Positions 34,256 through 45,736 are shown, counted from the stretch's first letter. The stretch is 64,000 nt of DNA from Nocardioides sp. Soil774 (GCF_001428125.1 NZ_LMSM01000008.1:160954-224953); one strand, 5' to 3'. A program made the numbers and translations. The notes: generated by a model from the sequence alone, not told the origin.

Positions 34256-34713
34256 ACACCACGTCCCCAGCCCGTCGCCCGATCCGCACCACTGCGACCG
34301 CGATCGCCGGCGGGCTCCTGGTCCTCACCGGGACCGGCCACACGGCGCTGGTGGTGATCCAGAGCCTCACCGAGGCGCCGGCGCGCGAGGTGCCCACGCG
34401 TGAGCTGATGGCAGGCACCTCGGTGGTCCTGGGTGGTGTCGAGCGCAGCTACTGGGATCTCTTCCAGGGCTTCAGCATCCTGATGGCGCTGATGATCGTC
34501 GGGTTCGGCGCGCTGCTGCTCCACGCACTGCGACGTGCGCCGCACCTCGTGCTCGACGCGCACGGCCTGCTGGTGCTGTGCGTCGCGGTGCTGCTGCCCG
34601 GCCTGGCGATCAGCGCGCTGCTGCTCCCCCGCCCGCCCATCGTCCTCTTCGGCCTCGCGCTGGCCGCGGTGCTGACGGCGCTCTGCGCGCCCACCCGGCG
34701 TGCGGCAGACTGA
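34252..34713 (+). CDS. Small four-helix membrane protein
   Basis: A 153-residue membrane protein with four predicted helices: [19 protein letters not shown], the second at [17 protein letters not shown], then [19 protein letters not shown] and [15 protein letters not shown]. Related uncharacterised proteins occur next to TetR-regulated oxidoreductases; a transporter role for this short protein is not supported. GTG start overlaps the monooxygenase stop (GTGA), so the two are translated together. I do not recognise a family. Confidence 0.75.
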   Translation: MNTTSPARRPIRTTATAIAGGLLVLTGTGHTALVVIQSLTEAPAREVPTRELMAGTSVVLGGVERSYWDLFQGFSILMALMIVGFGALLLHALRRAPHLVLDAHGLLVLCVAVLLPGLAISALLLPRPPIVLFGLALAAVLTALCAPTRRAAD

Positions 34714-34718
34714 GGCGC

Positions 34719-35891
34719 GTGACCACCAAGATCTCCGTCGCCGGGCTCGGCTACGTCGGGCTGTCGATGGCCGTCCTCCTCGCCCGCCACAACACCGTCG
34801 TCGGCCTCGACCTCGACGCCGACCGCATCGAGCGGCTGCGCCGTGGTGAGAGCCCGATCCACGACGACGACATCTCGCGGTTCCTGGCCGAGGAGGACCT
34901 CGACCTCGCGTTCACCACCGACGCCGAGGAGGCACACACCGGCGCCGACTTCGTGATCATCGCGACGCCGACCAACTACGACCCGGTGACCAACTACTTC
35001 GACACCAGCACCATCGAGGCGGTCGCCCGCGACGTCATCCGGATCGCCCCCGGGGCGACGATGGTCGTGAAGTCGACGATCCCGGTCGGCTACACCGACG
35101 ACGTACGCGCCCGCCTGGGCACCGACGACATCATCTTCTCCCCCGAGTTCCTCCGCGAGGGCCGCGCGCTGCACGACAACCTCCACCCGGCGCGGATCGT
35201 GGTGGGCGAGGACTCCGAGCGGGCCCGCACCTTCGCCGACCTGCTGCTCAAGGGCGCCGACGCCGACGACGTACCGGTGCTGCTGACCGAGCCGACCGAG
35301 GCCGAGGCGATCAAGCTCTTCGCCAACACCTACCTGGCGATGCGGGTGGCGTACTTCAACGAGCTCGACTCCTTCGCGCTCTCCCGCGGGCTCGACAGCC
35401 GCCAGATCATCGACGGCGTGGGCCTCGACCCGCGCATCGGCACGCACTACAACAACCCGTCCTTCGGCTACGGCGGCTATTGCCTGCCCAAGGACACCAA
35501 GCAGCTGCTGGCCAACTACAGCGACGTCCCGCAGACGCTGATCTCCGCGATCGTGGAGGCCAACACCACCCGCAAGGACTTCATCGCCTTCGACATCCTC
35601 GACCGCGAGCCGCAGGTCGTCGGCATCCACCGCCTGCTGATGAAGGCCGGCTCCGACAACTTCCGGGAGTCGTCGGTGCAGGGGATCATGAAACGGCTCA
35701 AGGGCAAGGGCGTGGAGGTCGTGGTCTACGAGCCCGAGCTCGACGCGGAGTCGTGGTTCGGCTCGGAGGTGACCAGGGACCTGGCGTCGTTCAAGGAGCG
35801 CGCCGACGTCATCGTGGCCAACCGGATGGTCGAGGAGCTCGCGGACGTGAAGGACAAGGTCTACACGCGCGACCTCTTCGGCTCCGACTAG
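34719..35891 (+). CDS. ugd: UDP-glucose/GDP-mannose dehydrogenase family
   Basis: A 390-residue NAD-dependent sugar-nucleotide dehydrogenase oxidising UDP-glucose to UDP-glucuronate (or a related 4-electron oxidation). Domains: Rossmann NAD site [17 protein letters not shown], the central dimerisation helix, and a C-terminal UDP-binding domain. The catalytic Cys is C255 in [10 protein letters not shown], and the family EFLREG and [17 protein letters not shown] motifs are intact. It resembles the shorter Gram-positive Ugd type. GTG start at 34719. It faces the sulfotransferase/glycosyltransferase operon with overlapping stop codons, suggesting it supplies a uronic acid donor to the same glycan. 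Confidence 0.92.
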   Translation: MTTKISVAGLGYVGLSMAVLLARHNTVVGLDLDADRIERLRRGESPIHDDDISRFLAEEDLDLAFTTDAEEAHTGADFVIIATPTNYDPVTNYFDTSTIEAVARDVIRIAPGATMVVKSTIPVGYTDDVRARLGTDDIIFSPEFLREGRALHDNLHPARIVVGEDSERARTFADLLLKGADADDVPVLLTEPTEAEAIKLFANTYLAMRVAYFNELDSFALSRGLDSRQIIDGVGLDPRIGTHYNNPSFGYGGYCLPKDTKQLLANYSDVPQTLISAIVEANTTRKDFIAFDILDREPQVVGIHRLLMKAGSDNFRESSVQGIMKRLKGKGVEVVVYEPELDAESWFGSEVTRDLASFKERADVIVANRMVEELADVKDKVYTRDLFGSD

Positions 35892-37459
35892 CGACGACGC
35901 CCGAAGAGCCCCCGCTTGCCGTCGGGCTCGGCCGCGCGGTCGCCGGCGTCGGGGGCCGGAGCCTCCGTGCCCTCGGCTTTGCGCAGCGCCTTCATCAGCC
36001 GGTGCTCGGACTTGTCGGGGTCCATCGGCGGGCGCGCGCCGAGGGTGAAGCGCTCGACCACCCGCTCCTCGACCGGCACGAAGCCGACGTCCCGCGCGCG
36101 GTAGGTCTTCACCCCGAAGGACTCCTCGAGCAGCGCCTCGCGGTCGTCGCCGTCGGCGGCGAGGCGGGCGACCCGCGCCAGGGCCGAGGTGCGCTCGAGG
36201 CGCGCGGGCGCCCCGTCGTCGTACGACAGCACGCGCGCGCCGTGGTGGGTGCGCTCGAGGTCGTCGAGCAGGGCCGCCAGCGTGGCCGGCAGCGGGGCGA
36301 GCGAGGTGTCGGGCAGGGTCAGCAGGAACTCGGCGTCCGAGGTCCCGGCGAACGACTCGACCAGCCGCACCCGCGGCTCGTGGAGGTAGGAGCGGTGGAC
36401 CAGCCGGGTCTCCAGGACCGGGTCCTCGACGGGCTGCACGCGATCGTCGTGGACGGTCGACCACGGGCCGATGATCGTGACGCGGAGGTCGGGGACGTCG
36501 CCGTCGAGCAGCGAGTCGACGACGCGGATGGTCTCGTCGGCGGGGCCGGCGGCCAGGACCACCTCGAGGTAGGGCACCTGGTAGGCCCGGCCGCGGCGGT
36601 TGCGCTTGGGCCGCATCGTCGGCACGAGGTCGGCGAGGTAGGGGTCGTTGAAGCGGTTGACCTGCTCGGCGCGGCGCAGCACCTGCGAGCGGCCGAGGTG
36701 CCAGCTGCGCGCCTCGCGGTCGACGACGAAGACGCCGCCGGCCTGGGCCAGCGAGTGGCCGAGGTGCATGTCCTCGCCGAGGCGCAGCGTGCGGTCGAAC
36801 CCCTCGGAGTCGAGGTAGAGCGCCTTGGACACCGAGCCGGTCATGCCGATGTGGTAGCGCTGGGCGCGCGGGCCGGCCGTGCGCAGGTCGTCGGTCTTGG
36901 CCCAGTAGTCCTCGACCCACTGGTGCGGCTCGTGCTCCTGGCCGGGGAAGAGGTCGGCCGCCTCGCCCGCGGCGACCCGGTCGCGCACCAGCGCGGGGTC
37001 GACCTCGAGCAGCGTGGCCGGGTCGACGAAGCGCTTGTCGCCCCCGGGGACGGCGTAGTCGATGAGGTGGTGCCAGCGCGCGTGCGCCTCGACCTCCTCG
37101 CGGTAGGCCAGCATGTCGGCGTCGTACCAGTGCAGCACGTCGCCGTCCGCGGCGAGCGCGCCGAGGTGGCAGGCGTTGGCGCGGCCCCAGCCCTCCTCTA
37201 CCCGGATGATCCGGGTGTTGTCGGGGCGCACCTCGGGCAGCTCCTGGGCGGGCGTGCTCTGGTCGTCGACGACCAGCACCTCGAGCAGGTGGGCGGGGTA
37301 GGACTGGGCGGCCAGGCCCGCGAGGACGTAGGGCAGCGTGTGCTGGTAGTTGAAGGTCGGCACGACGACCGTCACCGACAGCGTCGGCTCCCACTCGCCG
37401 AGCGCGGGCGGGCTCAGCACGCCCCAGTCGTTGTGGCGCACCACTGGCTGCCGAGACAT
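35888..37459 (-). CDS. Family 2 glycosyltransferase, large
   Basis: A 523-residue inverting GT-A transferase. The N-terminal domain starts [20 protein letters not shown] and has the donor-binding WYDADM and GEDMHLGH motifs; a C-terminal part (from about residue 300) is a separate alpha/beta region ending in a basic KRGLFGRRR tail. No membrane segment is visible, so it acts in the cytoplasm, perhaps polymerising or decorating a lipid-linked glycan. It is the last gene of a four-gene operon and starts four bases after the preceding gene. Confidence 0.82.
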   Translation of the reverse strand: MSRQPVVRHNDWGVLSPPALGEWEPTLSVTVVVPTFNYQHTLPYVLAGLAAQSYPAHLLEVLVVDDQSTPAQELPEVRPDNTRIIRVEEGWGRANACHLGALAADGDVLHWYDADMLAYREEVEAHARWHHLIDYAVPGGDKRFVDPATLLEVDPALVRDRVAAGEAADLFPGQEHEPHQWVEDYWAKTDDLRTAGPRAQRYHIGMTGSVSKALYLDSEGFDRTLRLGEDMHLGHSLAQAGGVFVVDREARSWHLGRSQVLRRAEQVNRFNDPYLADLVPTMRPKRNRRGRAYQVPYLEVVLAAGPADETIRVVDSLLDGDVPDLRVTIIGPWSTVHDDRVQPVEDPVLETRLVHRSYLHEPRVRLVESFAGTSDAEFLLTLPDTSLAPLPATLAALLDDLERTHHGARVLSYDDGAPARLERTSALARVARLAADGDDREALLEESFGVKTYRARDVGFVPVEERVVERFTLGARPPMDPDKSEHRLMKALRKAEGTEAPAPDAGDRAAEPDGKRGLFGRRR

Positions 37460-37463
37460 CTGC

Positions 37464-39266
37464 TCAACTACCCCCGTCGGGTCGGTCGACGTCGTCGACC
37501 TCCAGCGCCAGGCTCGGCTGGAAGCCACTCCACTCCGAGGCCACGATGTCAGGTCGACGGAACTCCTCGTCGTCACGGGCCCAGGTGTGTCCCGCTCCGG
37601 TGCGCCGCAGGACGTAGCCGAGGCCGTGCGTGCGGTAGATCCGGCCACCGGCCGCCTCGACACCGGCGAGCAGCTGCGCGTCGACGAACTTGCGCACCCG
37701 GCGGAAGTCGCCGAGCGAGTGCAGCAGCCCGCGGTCGAGCAGGAGCGTGCCGCCGGCGACGAAGCGCGCGAAGAGCTCGGAGGGGTGGTTGCGGCGCACG
37801 GTGAGGTCGCCGCGCTCCTCGTTGGCGTGGAGGTAGACGAACTCCGACGGCATCCCCACCACGTCGGCGCCGGAGAAGCGGCGCGCCATCAGCAGGTCGT
37901 GGACCGCGTCGGGTGAGTACCAGTCGTCGTCGTCGACCTTGAGCAGCACCTCGCTCGACGCGGCCCGCGCCGCGGCGGTGAGGACGTCGCCGAAGAACGT
38001 CGACTCCTCGAAGGACAGCACCTGGTGCGGGCGGTCGCCGAGTGCACGGCGTACGGCGTCGCGGTCGGGCTCGAAGCCGTGCGCGGCCAGCACCAGCTCG
38101 ACCTCCGCACCCCGCTGCCGGGCGACCTGGCGCAGCGCGAAGTCGAGCATGTCGGGGCGCTTGGTCGACAGCAGCGCGCTGACCGGCGGCATCGCGACGT
38201 GGCGCACCCCGGCACGGTCGGCCAGGGCCGAGCGCCAGGCCAAGGTGGAGTGGTGGTCGAAGGCGGCGCGGCGCACCGCGAGGCTGTGCTCCTCGCGCCG
38301 CAGCGGGTCGTCGAGGTCGACCTCTGCGTCGAGCGCGGCCGCCAGCGGCGGGGCCACGTCGAGCACGCCCGACGTCACCAGCGGGACGCCGGACATCGCG
38401 AGCGCGAGCAGGTCGGCGGTGGGGATGTCGGCGGGCAGCCGCACGGCCTGGAAGGCGCGGGCCGCGGCGACGACGCCCTCGGTGACCGGGCCGCGGCCGA
38501 TGCGGGACAGCTCGACGACGCCGTGGTCCCAGTCCTTGCGGAAGCCGATGGGGTTGAAGATCCGCTCGTCGACGGGCTCCGGCCCGGGGTCGGTGACCAC
38601 CGTCGGGGCACGGTCGATGACGTGGTGCGCCTCCACGTCCCCCCCGCGTCGAGCCACGACGACGTCGGGCGGCACGTCGCGCTCGGCGTCGCCGGCACCG
38701 GCCACGTCGGGCAGCAGCACGGCACGCGCGTCGAGGCCGGGCGCGGCGGAGCGGCCGGCGTACGCCACCACGAGCCCGCCGTGGGTGGTGTCGCCGGGGC
38801 CGGCGGCCTGGCGGGCCATCTCCATCACCACGAGCTGCGCGCGGGCACCGGAGGCGAAGCGGACGACCGTCAGCACGCCGCGGTCACCGGCCTCACGGGC
38901 GGCGAGGTGCACCAGCTCGGGCCACTCCGGGCGCGGCACGAGCACCCAGGGGGTGGGCGCGTCGGTGAGCCAGCACGCCACGGCCTTGCACTGCCCGAGC
39001 AGCGGCACGGCGCTCGCCATCCGTCGCAGCCGGGCGCGATCGGCCGCCACCACGAGCACCGAGCCCCAGCCCTTGCGCGGGCCGGTCAGCGTCGACAGCG
39101 GGACGACGGTCGGCTCGATGCCGGGCACGTCCTCGATGCCGTGGAGCGCGTCGAGGGCGAGCGCGTCGGAGTCGTCGACCAGCACCAGCGTCGGCCCGGG
39201 GAGGCGCAGGTCCTGGAGGGGGTGCGAGTGGGGGTGCTGGACGGGCTGCTGCGGGGTGGGGCTCAC
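37464..39266 (-). CDS. Glycosyltransferase with an N-terminal accessory domain
   Basis: A 600-residue protein. The C-terminal GT-A domain is clear: LLSTKRPDMLDFALRQVARQ opens it, DDDDWYSPDAVHDL is the metal-binding DXD motif, and the product-release GLGYVLRRTGAGHTW follows. The first 330 residues are a distinct region with Rossmann-like strands (VLVVAADRARLRRMASAVPLL, AQLVVMEMARQA) and could be a second transferase or sugar-nucleotide domain. GTG start overlaps the stop of the previous gene (GTGA), giving strict coupling. Confidence 0.8.
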   Translation of the reverse strand: MSPTPQQPVQHPHSHPLQDLRLPGPTLVLVDDSDALALDALHGIEDVPGIEPTVVPLSTLTGPRKGWGSVLVVAADRARLRRMASAVPLLGQCKAVACWLTDAPTPWVLVPRPEWPELVHLAAREAGDRGVLTVVRFASGARAQLVVMEMARQAAGPGDTTHGGLVVAYAGRSAAPGLDARAVLLPDVAGAGDAERDVPPDVVVARRGGDVEAHHVIDRAPTVVTDPGPEPVDERIFNPIGFRKDWDHGVVELSRIGRGPVTEGVVAAARAFQAVRLPADIPTADLLALAMSGVPLVTSGVLDVAPPLAAALDAEVDLDDPLRREEHSLAVRRAAFDHHSTLAWRSALADRAGVRHVAMPPVSALLSTKRPDMLDFALRQVARQRGAEVELVLAAHGFEPDRDAVRRALGDRPHQVLSFEESTFFGDVLTAAARAASSEVLLKVDDDDWYSPDAVHDLLMARRFSGADVVGMPSEFVYLHANEERGDLTVRRNHPSELFARFVAGGTLLLDRGLLHSLGDFRRVRKFVDAQLLAGVEAAGGRIYRTHGLGYVLRRTGAGHTWARDDEEFRRPDIVASEWSGFQPSLALEVDDVDRPDGGS

Positions 39267-40231
39267 GGTCGCAGGCGCTCCTTCGGCGCTCGGTGCTTCA
39301 GGGCTCTGTGCTTCAGCGTGGGGGGCAGGGAGTGCTGCACCAGCGGGCGGGGCTGGCGCCACAGCCAGTCGCGGCTGACGTGGTCGATGATGTGGACGCC
39401 GGGGGGTGCGGTCACCTTCACCAGCCCGCCGAGCGCCTCGGGGTCGCCGTTGCGGATGGCCTCGTCGACCTCGAACTCGCGCAGCTTGCGGTAGAGCCGG
39501 GTGTTGGTGAAGTCGACGCCGTCGCGGCGCCAGTGGGCGTACTCGTCGGCATCCAGCCACTTCACCTCGAGCACCAGGCCCTGCTGGAGCACGATGCGCT
39601 CGACGCCGGGCGGCTGCTCGCGCAGCTCCCAGTCGAAGGCCTTGACGAAGGTGGTGTCGGGGCCCATCGGGTAGACCCAGGGCTCGAGGAAGCGCAGCGA
39701 CAGGTCGAGCCAGCCGGTGGACTCGTCGACGACGGTGAGCGGGTGGCGCGGCATCGCCACGATCGCGCGGGTCGACTGCAGCTGCCACGACAGGTCGCGC
39801 AGGATGCCCGCGCCCTCGGGCGTCAGCACCATGTCGCCGTCCCACTTCATCGAGTAGGTCGTGCGCACGTGGGAGAAGCACCAGTTGTAGAAGTGGGTCA
39901 GCGAGTGGACGCTCGTCGCAGGTGTCGCGAGGTGCTCGCCGCCGGCGCGCGAGACCCGGTGGGGGTAGTCGAGCACGGTCAGCCGCTCGCCCGCACCGCA
40001 CTGCTCGGCCACGCGGCGCGCGACGTCGGCGGTGCCGTCGTCGGAGCCGTTGTCGACCAGCAGCACGTGGTCGACCGCCGAGAAGATCGGCGGCAGCACC
40101 CACGGCAGGTTGCGGGCCTCGTTGCGCACGCGGAACACGCACGTGAGCCCCGGCGTGAGCGACTCACCGGCCGTCCACGGCCAGGTCACGTCGTAGCGCG
40201 GGTCACCCTCGAGCGAGGCGATGTCGGGCAT
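39263..40231 (-). CDS. Family 2 glycosyltransferase
   Basis: A 322-residue GT-A transferase: LTCVFRVRNEARNLPWVLPP, NGSDDGTADVARRV and KWDGDMVLTPEGAGILRDL give the nucleotide-binding and DXD-like elements. The C-terminal 60 residues include a threefold LKHRA/APKER repeat of unknown role. Its ATG overlaps the sulfotransferase stop by one base. Sequence is closest in style to capsule/teichoic-acid transferases using uronic-acid donors, which fits the nearby ugd. Confidence 0.83.
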   Translation of the reverse strand: MPDIASLEGDPRYDVTWPWTAGESLTPGLTCVFRVRNEARNLPWVLPPIFSAVDHVLLVDNGSDDGTADVARRVAEQCGAGERLTVLDYPHRVSRAGGEHLATPATSVHSLTHFYNWCFSHVRTTYSMKWDGDMVLTPEGAGILRDLSWQLQSTRAIVAMPRHPLTVVDESTGWLDLSLRFLEPWVYPMGPDTTFVKAFDWELREQPPGVERIVLQQGLVLEVKWLDADEYAHWRRDGVDFTNTRLYRKLREFEVDEAIRNGDPEALGGLVKVTAPPGVHIIDHVSRDWLWRQPRPLVQHSLPPTLKHRALKHRAPKERLRP

Positions 40232-41295
40232 CAGGCAGGTCCTTGGGGGCGCTCCCGGCCCATGGCCCTGCGCAGCTTCTGGCGCGCCGCCGGCGGCACC
40301 ATCGCGCGCACTGCGTGTGGCACCCGGTCGGCGGCGGACCGCGCGGCCGGCTGGCCGGCCTCGCGGCGTGCCTCCGCGGCAGCCGTACGCCGCTGCGCGA
40401 CGACGGTCGAGTGGGCGAACGCCTCGGCCTCGGCGTACTGGCCGGCGTACGCCGTGCGGAGCTGGTCGCACCACTCCTGGTGCTTCGCCGAGTCGTCGGT
40501 CGAGATCGCGTCCAGCGCCTGCCAGGTCTCGTCGGCGAGCTCGCGCAGGCGGTCCGGGACCCCGATGTCGTCCCACGTCATCGTCACGCGCCGCAGGGAC
40601 GGGTCGATGAAGCGGTGCACCTCGGCGATGTCGACGGCCATCGCGGTCTTCACGCCGGTGAGGTCGAACGCCTCGCCGAGGGCGAAGACGGGCTGGGTCC
40701 AGTCGTCGAGCAGGTCGCCGTAGTGCACGAAGGCGCGCTGCTGGCCCCGGGTGGCGCGCTCGGTGTGGAGCATCATGTTGACCCACGCCGCGGTGCGGGT
40801 GATGGCGCCCTGGTCGGACCCGGCGCCCATCCGGCCGTAGTAGGTCTGCTTGGAGCCGACCACCTCGGTGACCGGCCTCAGCATCGTGACGTAGGACGGG
40901 GTCGCACCGCAGCGCTCGGCCGCGGCGCGCCACAGGCCGAGGAACCACGAGGCCCGCGGGTCCTTGACGACGAGCTCGTCGGCGACCGAGAACTGCTCCT
41001 CCAGCCAGGTCGCGACCCGCTCGCGGGTGGCGTGGTCGCCGCTGGTGGTGCCGGTGTCGAGCCACGCGCGCGGACGCGCGTCGGAGACCTGCACGTTGCT
41101 GCGGGCGAGCAGCTCGGCGTGGAGGTCGACCACCCACCGCGGCTCGCCGAAGCCCTTGGGGTTGGTCGCGTCGGCGACCACCTCGGGCTGCGGCACGTGC
41201 AGGCCCAGCGTGCGCAGGGTGCCGGCCATCGTGCTCGTGCCGCTGCGGCCGGACCCGACGACGAACACGACACGTCGAGAAGTGGGCTCGGTCAT
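40231..41295 (-). CDS. Sulfotransferase family protein
   Basis: A 354-residue protein whose start VVFVVGSGRSGTSTMAGTL contains the 5'-phosphosulfate loop used to bind PAPS, with the matching ELVVKDPRASWF downstream (3'-phosphate region). It would sulfate a glycan or glycolipid made by the downstream transferases. It is the first gene of the operon; a -10-like GATAGT sequence on the minus strand (41305-41310) sits just before the ATG, so the mRNA is leaderless. The C-terminal tail is Arg/Ala-rich. GT-type hydrolase alternatives are unlikely given the P-loop spacing. Confidence 0.8.
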   Translation of the reverse strand: MTEPTSRRVVFVVGSGRSGTSTMAGTLRTLGLHVPQPEVVADATNPKGFGEPRWVVDLHAELLARSNVQVSDARPRAWLDTGTTSGDHATRERVATWLEEQFSVADELVVKDPRASWFLGLWRAAAERCGATPSYVTMLRPVTEVVGSKQTYYGRMGAGSDQGAITRTAAWVNMMLHTERATRGQQRAFVHYGDLLDDWTQPVFALGEAFDLTGVKTAMAVDIAEVHRFIDPSLRRVTMTWDDIGVPDRLRELADETWQALDAISTDDSAKHQEWCDQLRTAYAGQYAEAEAFAHSTVVAQRRTAAAEARREAGQPAARSAADRVPHAVRAMVPPAARQKLRRAMGRERPQGPA

Positions 41296-41423
41296 GGCGC
41301 AGAGACTATCGGGGGCGCTGGATCGGACGGCGGGCCGCGCTGCCCCGACGCGTCGCGCCGCCCGGCCAGCCGTCGGTGGAGCCTCGGGCCCGACCTACCG
41401 GCCCAACGCTCCACCGTCGTACG

Positions 41424-42773
<1,350 letters not shown>

Positions 42774-42791
42774 ATCGGTGAAGATATCGGC

Positions 42792-43484
42792 ATGGGCAGG
42801 GCCGTGTACGCCGCTTCGCGGAGGTCGTCGTCGGTCGACGCGGGGCGCGTGACGCACCACTCGTTCTCCTTCGGCCCGCACTACGACCCGGCCAACCTCG
42901 GCTTCGGTCCCCTGGTCTGCCACAACGACGACCTGCTCGACCCCGGCGCCGGCTATGCCGAGCACCCGCACTCCGAGATGGAGATCGTCACCTGGGTGCT
43001 CGAGGGGGCGCTCGTCCACACCGACTCCACGGGCGCCCGGCACGTCGTCGAGGCCGGGCGCACCCAGGTGCTGTCGGCCGGCTCGGGCGTGCGGCACAGC
43101 GAGGTCGCCGACCCCGGCTCCGGGCGCTGCCGCTTCGTCCAGGCGTGGCTGACGCCCTCGACCGCGGGCACCGTGCCGTCGTACGCCGTGGGCGAGGCGC
43201 CGACCGGCGCGTCCGGGCTGGTCGCGGTCGTGGGCGGCGACGCCCTGCCGATCGGCACGACCGGCGCGCGCCTGCTGGTGGCGAGGATGGCTGCGGGCGA
43301 TGTCGTGACGCTGCCCGACGACCCGCGCCAGCACGTCTTCGCCGCCACTGGTGCGTTGGAGCTCGACGGGCTCGCGCTGCGCGGCGGCGACGCCGCAAGC
43401 CTCACCGACGAGCCGGGGCATGTCGTGCGGGCGAGCGAGCCGACCGAGCTGCTCGTGTGGTCCTTCGCCACTCCCGCTGGTTGA
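42792..43484 (+). CDS. Pirin family protein
   Basis: A 230-residue bicupin of the pirin/YhhW family. Metal ligands of the N-terminal cupin are visible in GYAEHPHSEMEIVTWVLEG and GVRHSEV. Bacterial pirins act as quercetin dioxygenases or redox-linked regulators; the enzymatic ligand set here is complete (two His in HPH, Glu, and a later His in the second cupin). The ATG at 42792 is 18 bp from the divergent GH1 start, with a GATATC box in the middle, so both genes probably have leaderless transcripts. It converges on an AGPS-like gene. Confidence 0.88.
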   Translation: MGRAVYAASRRSSSVDAGRVTHHSFSFGPHYDPANLGFGPLVCHNDDLLDPGAGYAEHPHSEMEIVTWVLEGALVHTDSTGARHVVEAGRTQVLSAGSGVRHSEVADPGSGRCRFVQAWLTPSTAGTVPSYAVGEAPTGASGLVAVVGGDALPIGTTGARLLVARMAAGDVVTLPDDPRQHVFAATGALELDGLALRGGDAASLTDEPGHVVRASEPTELLVWSFATPAG

Positions 43485-43517
43485 GGAGGTCACGCAGGGC
43501 GCCTTCCTCGACCAGCG
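43475..43517. terminator. Imperfect terminator between convergent genes
   Basis: CGCTGGTTGAGGAGG (43475-43489) pairs with CCTTCCTCGACCAGCG (43503-43517, two G-T pairs) around a 13-base loop. It overlaps the pirin stop and precedes the convergent oxidase gene. Similar GGTTGAGGA/TCCTCGACC stems occur widely in related actinomycetes and may themselves be a repeat family. Confidence 0.55.
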
Positions 43518-43529
43518 ACGGGGTCAGGG

Positions 43530-45113
43530 TCAGGGAATGAGGACCCCCGGGTTCAGGATGCCGGCCGGGTCGAGCTCGGCCTTGACGGCCCGCAGCACCC
43601 GCACGCCCACGTCACCGATCTCGCGCGCCAGCCACGGCCGGTGGTCGGTGCCGACGGCGTGGTGGTGGGTGATGGTCGCGCCCGCCGCGACGATCGCGTC
43701 GCTCGCGGCGGCCTTCGCGCGCTGCCACTGGGCGATCGGGTCGTCGCCCTGCCGCACCGCGACGGTGAAGTAGAGCGAGCAGCCGGTCTCGTAGACGTGC
43801 GAGACGTGGCACAGCACCAGGGTGCCCTCGCCGAGGGTGTCCTGGAGTGCCGCGCGCACGTCGTCGTAGAGCCGCTCGCGGTCGGACCAGAAGGTCGCGG
43901 TCTCGAGCGTCTCGACCAGGACGCCGTGGTCGAGCAGCGAGTCGCGCAGGTAGGGCGCATCGAAGCGGCCGTGCAGCCACCTCTGCCCGGGCTCCTCCCC
44001 CAGGGCGGTGCCGCCGAGGCGCTCGAGGAGGGCACCGACCGCCGAGCGCCGCTCCGCGACCTGCTCGGCAGTGCCCTCGTAGCCGGTGATCATCAGGCAG
44101 CCGGGGTCGTCGGTGCTGCCGATGGACGACGGGTCGGCGAGGTTGAGGGCGGTCTCGGACTCGTCCGAGAGGCGCAGCACGGTGGGCAGCAGCCCGCCCT
44201 GGGCCAGGGCGCGCATCGCGTCGGCGCCCGCGGCGAAGGACGGCCAGCGCCACCCGTCGTACGCCGTCGCTGCCGGCGCGCGGCGCACCCGCACGGTCAC
44301 CGAGGTGATGACGCCGAAGGCGCCCTCCGAGCCCAGCACCAGCTGGCGCAGGTCGGGCCCGGCGGCCGACGCGGGGGCCGAGCCCAGGTCGAGCGAGCCC
44401 GTGGGGGTGGCGACGGTGAGCCCGACGACCATCGCGTCGAAGCGGCCGTAGCCCGCGCTGGACTGCCCGCTGGAGCGGGTGGCCGCGAAGCCGCCGATCG
44501 AGGCGTGCTCGAACGATTGCGGGTAGTGGCCCAGCGTCAGCCCGCGCTCGGCGAGCAGCGCCTCGGCCTCGGGCCCGCGCAGCCCCGGCTGCAGCGTCGC
44601 GGTCATCGACACCTCGTCGACCGCGAGCAGCCGCTTCATCCGCACCAGGTCCAGGCTGACCAGGCCCGCGAAGCCGTCGCGGCGGGCCGCGAGACCACCG
44701 GTCACGCACGTGCCGCCCCCGAAGGGCACGACGGCGACCCCGTGCTCCGCGGCCCACTCCAGCACCGCGACGACCTCGCCGTGCCCGTCGGGCCGCACGA
44801 CCGCGTCGGGCGCGTCGTCGAGGTCGCCCGCGCGGGCGCGCAGCAGGTCGGGGGTGGACTTGCCACGGGTGCGCAGCGTGCGGGTGGCGTCGTCGACGAG
44901 CACGTGCTCGGCGCCGACGATCGTGCGGAGGCCGGGGAGCAGGTCGTCGGCCAGGTCCGGGGCGGGGGGGCGCGCCCCCGCCACGGCAGGCCGCTCACGG
45001 GAGCCGAAGGCGAGCTCGACCAGCTCGAGCGCCGACTCCGGCAGGTCAGCGGCGCGCGACGGGTCGCCCCAGCGCTGCGGGTGCATCTCGGGCACGGGCG
45101 TCCTGCGATCCAT
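43530..45113 (-). CDS. FAD-linked alkyldihydroxyacetonephosphate synthase-like protein
   Basis: A 527-residue protein of the FAD-binding (PP-loop) and linked-oxidase family. PVVPFGGGTCVTGGLAARRD carries the flavin-binding GGGT motif, the SHHHAVGTDH motif (here THHHAVGTDH) matches the His cluster of alkyl-DHAP synthase, and the C-terminal ESLYDDVRAALQDTLG-type helix is normal. It would replace the acyl of dihydroxyacetone phosphate by an alkyl ether, or act as a related glycolate/lactate dehydrogenase-like FAD oxidase. It is divergent from tetR-glpD, across a 17-bp gap, which favours a link to glycerol-phosphate and ether-lipid metabolism. Confidence 0.8.
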   Translation of the reverse strand: MDRRTPVPEMHPQRWGDPSRAADLPESALELVELAFGSRERPAVAGARPPAPDLADDLLPGLRTIVGAEHVLVDDATRTLRTRGKSTPDLLRARAGDLDDAPDAVVRPDGHGEVVAVLEWAAEHGVAVVPFGGGTCVTGGLAARRDGFAGLVSLDLVRMKRLLAVDEVSMTATLQPGLRGPEAEALLAERGLTLGHYPQSFEHASIGGFAATRSSGQSSAGYGRFDAMVVGLTVATPTGSLDLGSAPASAAGPDLRQLVLGSEGAFGVITSVTVRVRRAPAATAYDGWRWPSFAAGADAMRALAQGGLLPTVLRLSDESETALNLADPSSIGSTDDPGCLMITGYEGTAEQVAERRSAVGALLERLGGTALGEEPGQRWLHGRFDAPYLRDSLLDHGVLVETLETATFWSDRERLYDDVRAALQDTLGEGTLVLCHVSHVYETGCSLYFTVAVRQGDDPIAQWQRAKAAASDAIVAAGATITHHHAVGTDHRPWLAREIGDVGVRVLRAVKAELDPAGILNPGVLIP

Positions 45114-45130
45114 GCGTTACAGTGTGCCAC
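45114..45130. promoter_or_regulatory. Compact divergent promoter between oxidase and tetR
   Basis: Only 17 bp separate the two start codons. TACAGT (45118-45123) lies seven bases before the tetR ATG, the correct distance for a leaderless start. A -10-like CACACT on the minus strand overlaps it. A single bound repressor would block both directions. Confidence 0.5.
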
Positions 45131-45736
45131 ATGTCGTCACTTCGTCACATCCACCCCGACCTGGGGAGCGACCCACGTCTCGACGCCTACCTCGACGCCG
45201 CCCGCGACTGCATCCTCGACGTCGGCTGGCGGCGTACGACGCTCACCGAGGTCGCGAAACGGGCCGGGGTCTCGCGGATGACGATCTATCGCGCGTGGCC
45301 CGACATGGGCTCGCTGCTCGGCGACCTGATGACCCGCGAGTGGGTCGGCATCGCCGCCGCCACCCGGGCCGCGGCCACCGACACGACCAGCCCGGCCGGC
45401 ATCGCCGCCGCCGCGCTCGCCACCGTCCGCGCGCTGCGCGACAACGAGCTCTTCGTGCGCATCGTCGAGCTCGACCCCGACTTGATGCTGCCCTACCTGC
45501 TCGCACGCCGCGGCCGGTCGCAGGAGGCCCTGATCGAGATCCTCGCCGCGGAGATCGCGAGCGGGCAGGCCGCCGGCGCGATCCGCGCGGGCGACCCGGT
45601 GCTCATGGCGCGCTCGATGGTGCTCGCCGGCCACGGGTTCGTCTTCTCCGCGCTGACCATGGTCGACGCCGCCGTCGGCCTCGACGAGCTCGACGCCGAG
45701 CTCGCCCGCCTCGTCACCGCCTCGCTCGCGCCATGA
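45131..45736 (+). CDS. TetR-family transcriptional regulator
   Basis: A 201-residue regulator; the HTH is in TTLTEVAKRAGVSRMTIYRAWPD and the rest is an all-helical ligand domain. Start chosen at ATG 45131; three in-frame residues upstream (MCH) would begin inside the promoter. Its last bases overlap the glpD ATG, so it is co-transcribed with glpD and probably controls glpD and the divergent oxidase, sensing a lipid or phospho-sugar. Confidence 0.9.
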   Translation: MSSLRHIHPDLGSDPRLDAYLDAARDCILDVGWRRTTLTEVAKRAGVSRMTIYRAWPDMGSLLGDLMTREWVGIAAATRAAATDTTSPAGIAAAALATVRALRDNELFVRIVELDPDLMLPYLLARRGRSQEALIEILAAEIASGQAAGAIRAGDPVLMARSMVLAGHGFVFSALTMVDAAVGLDELDAELARLVTASLAP

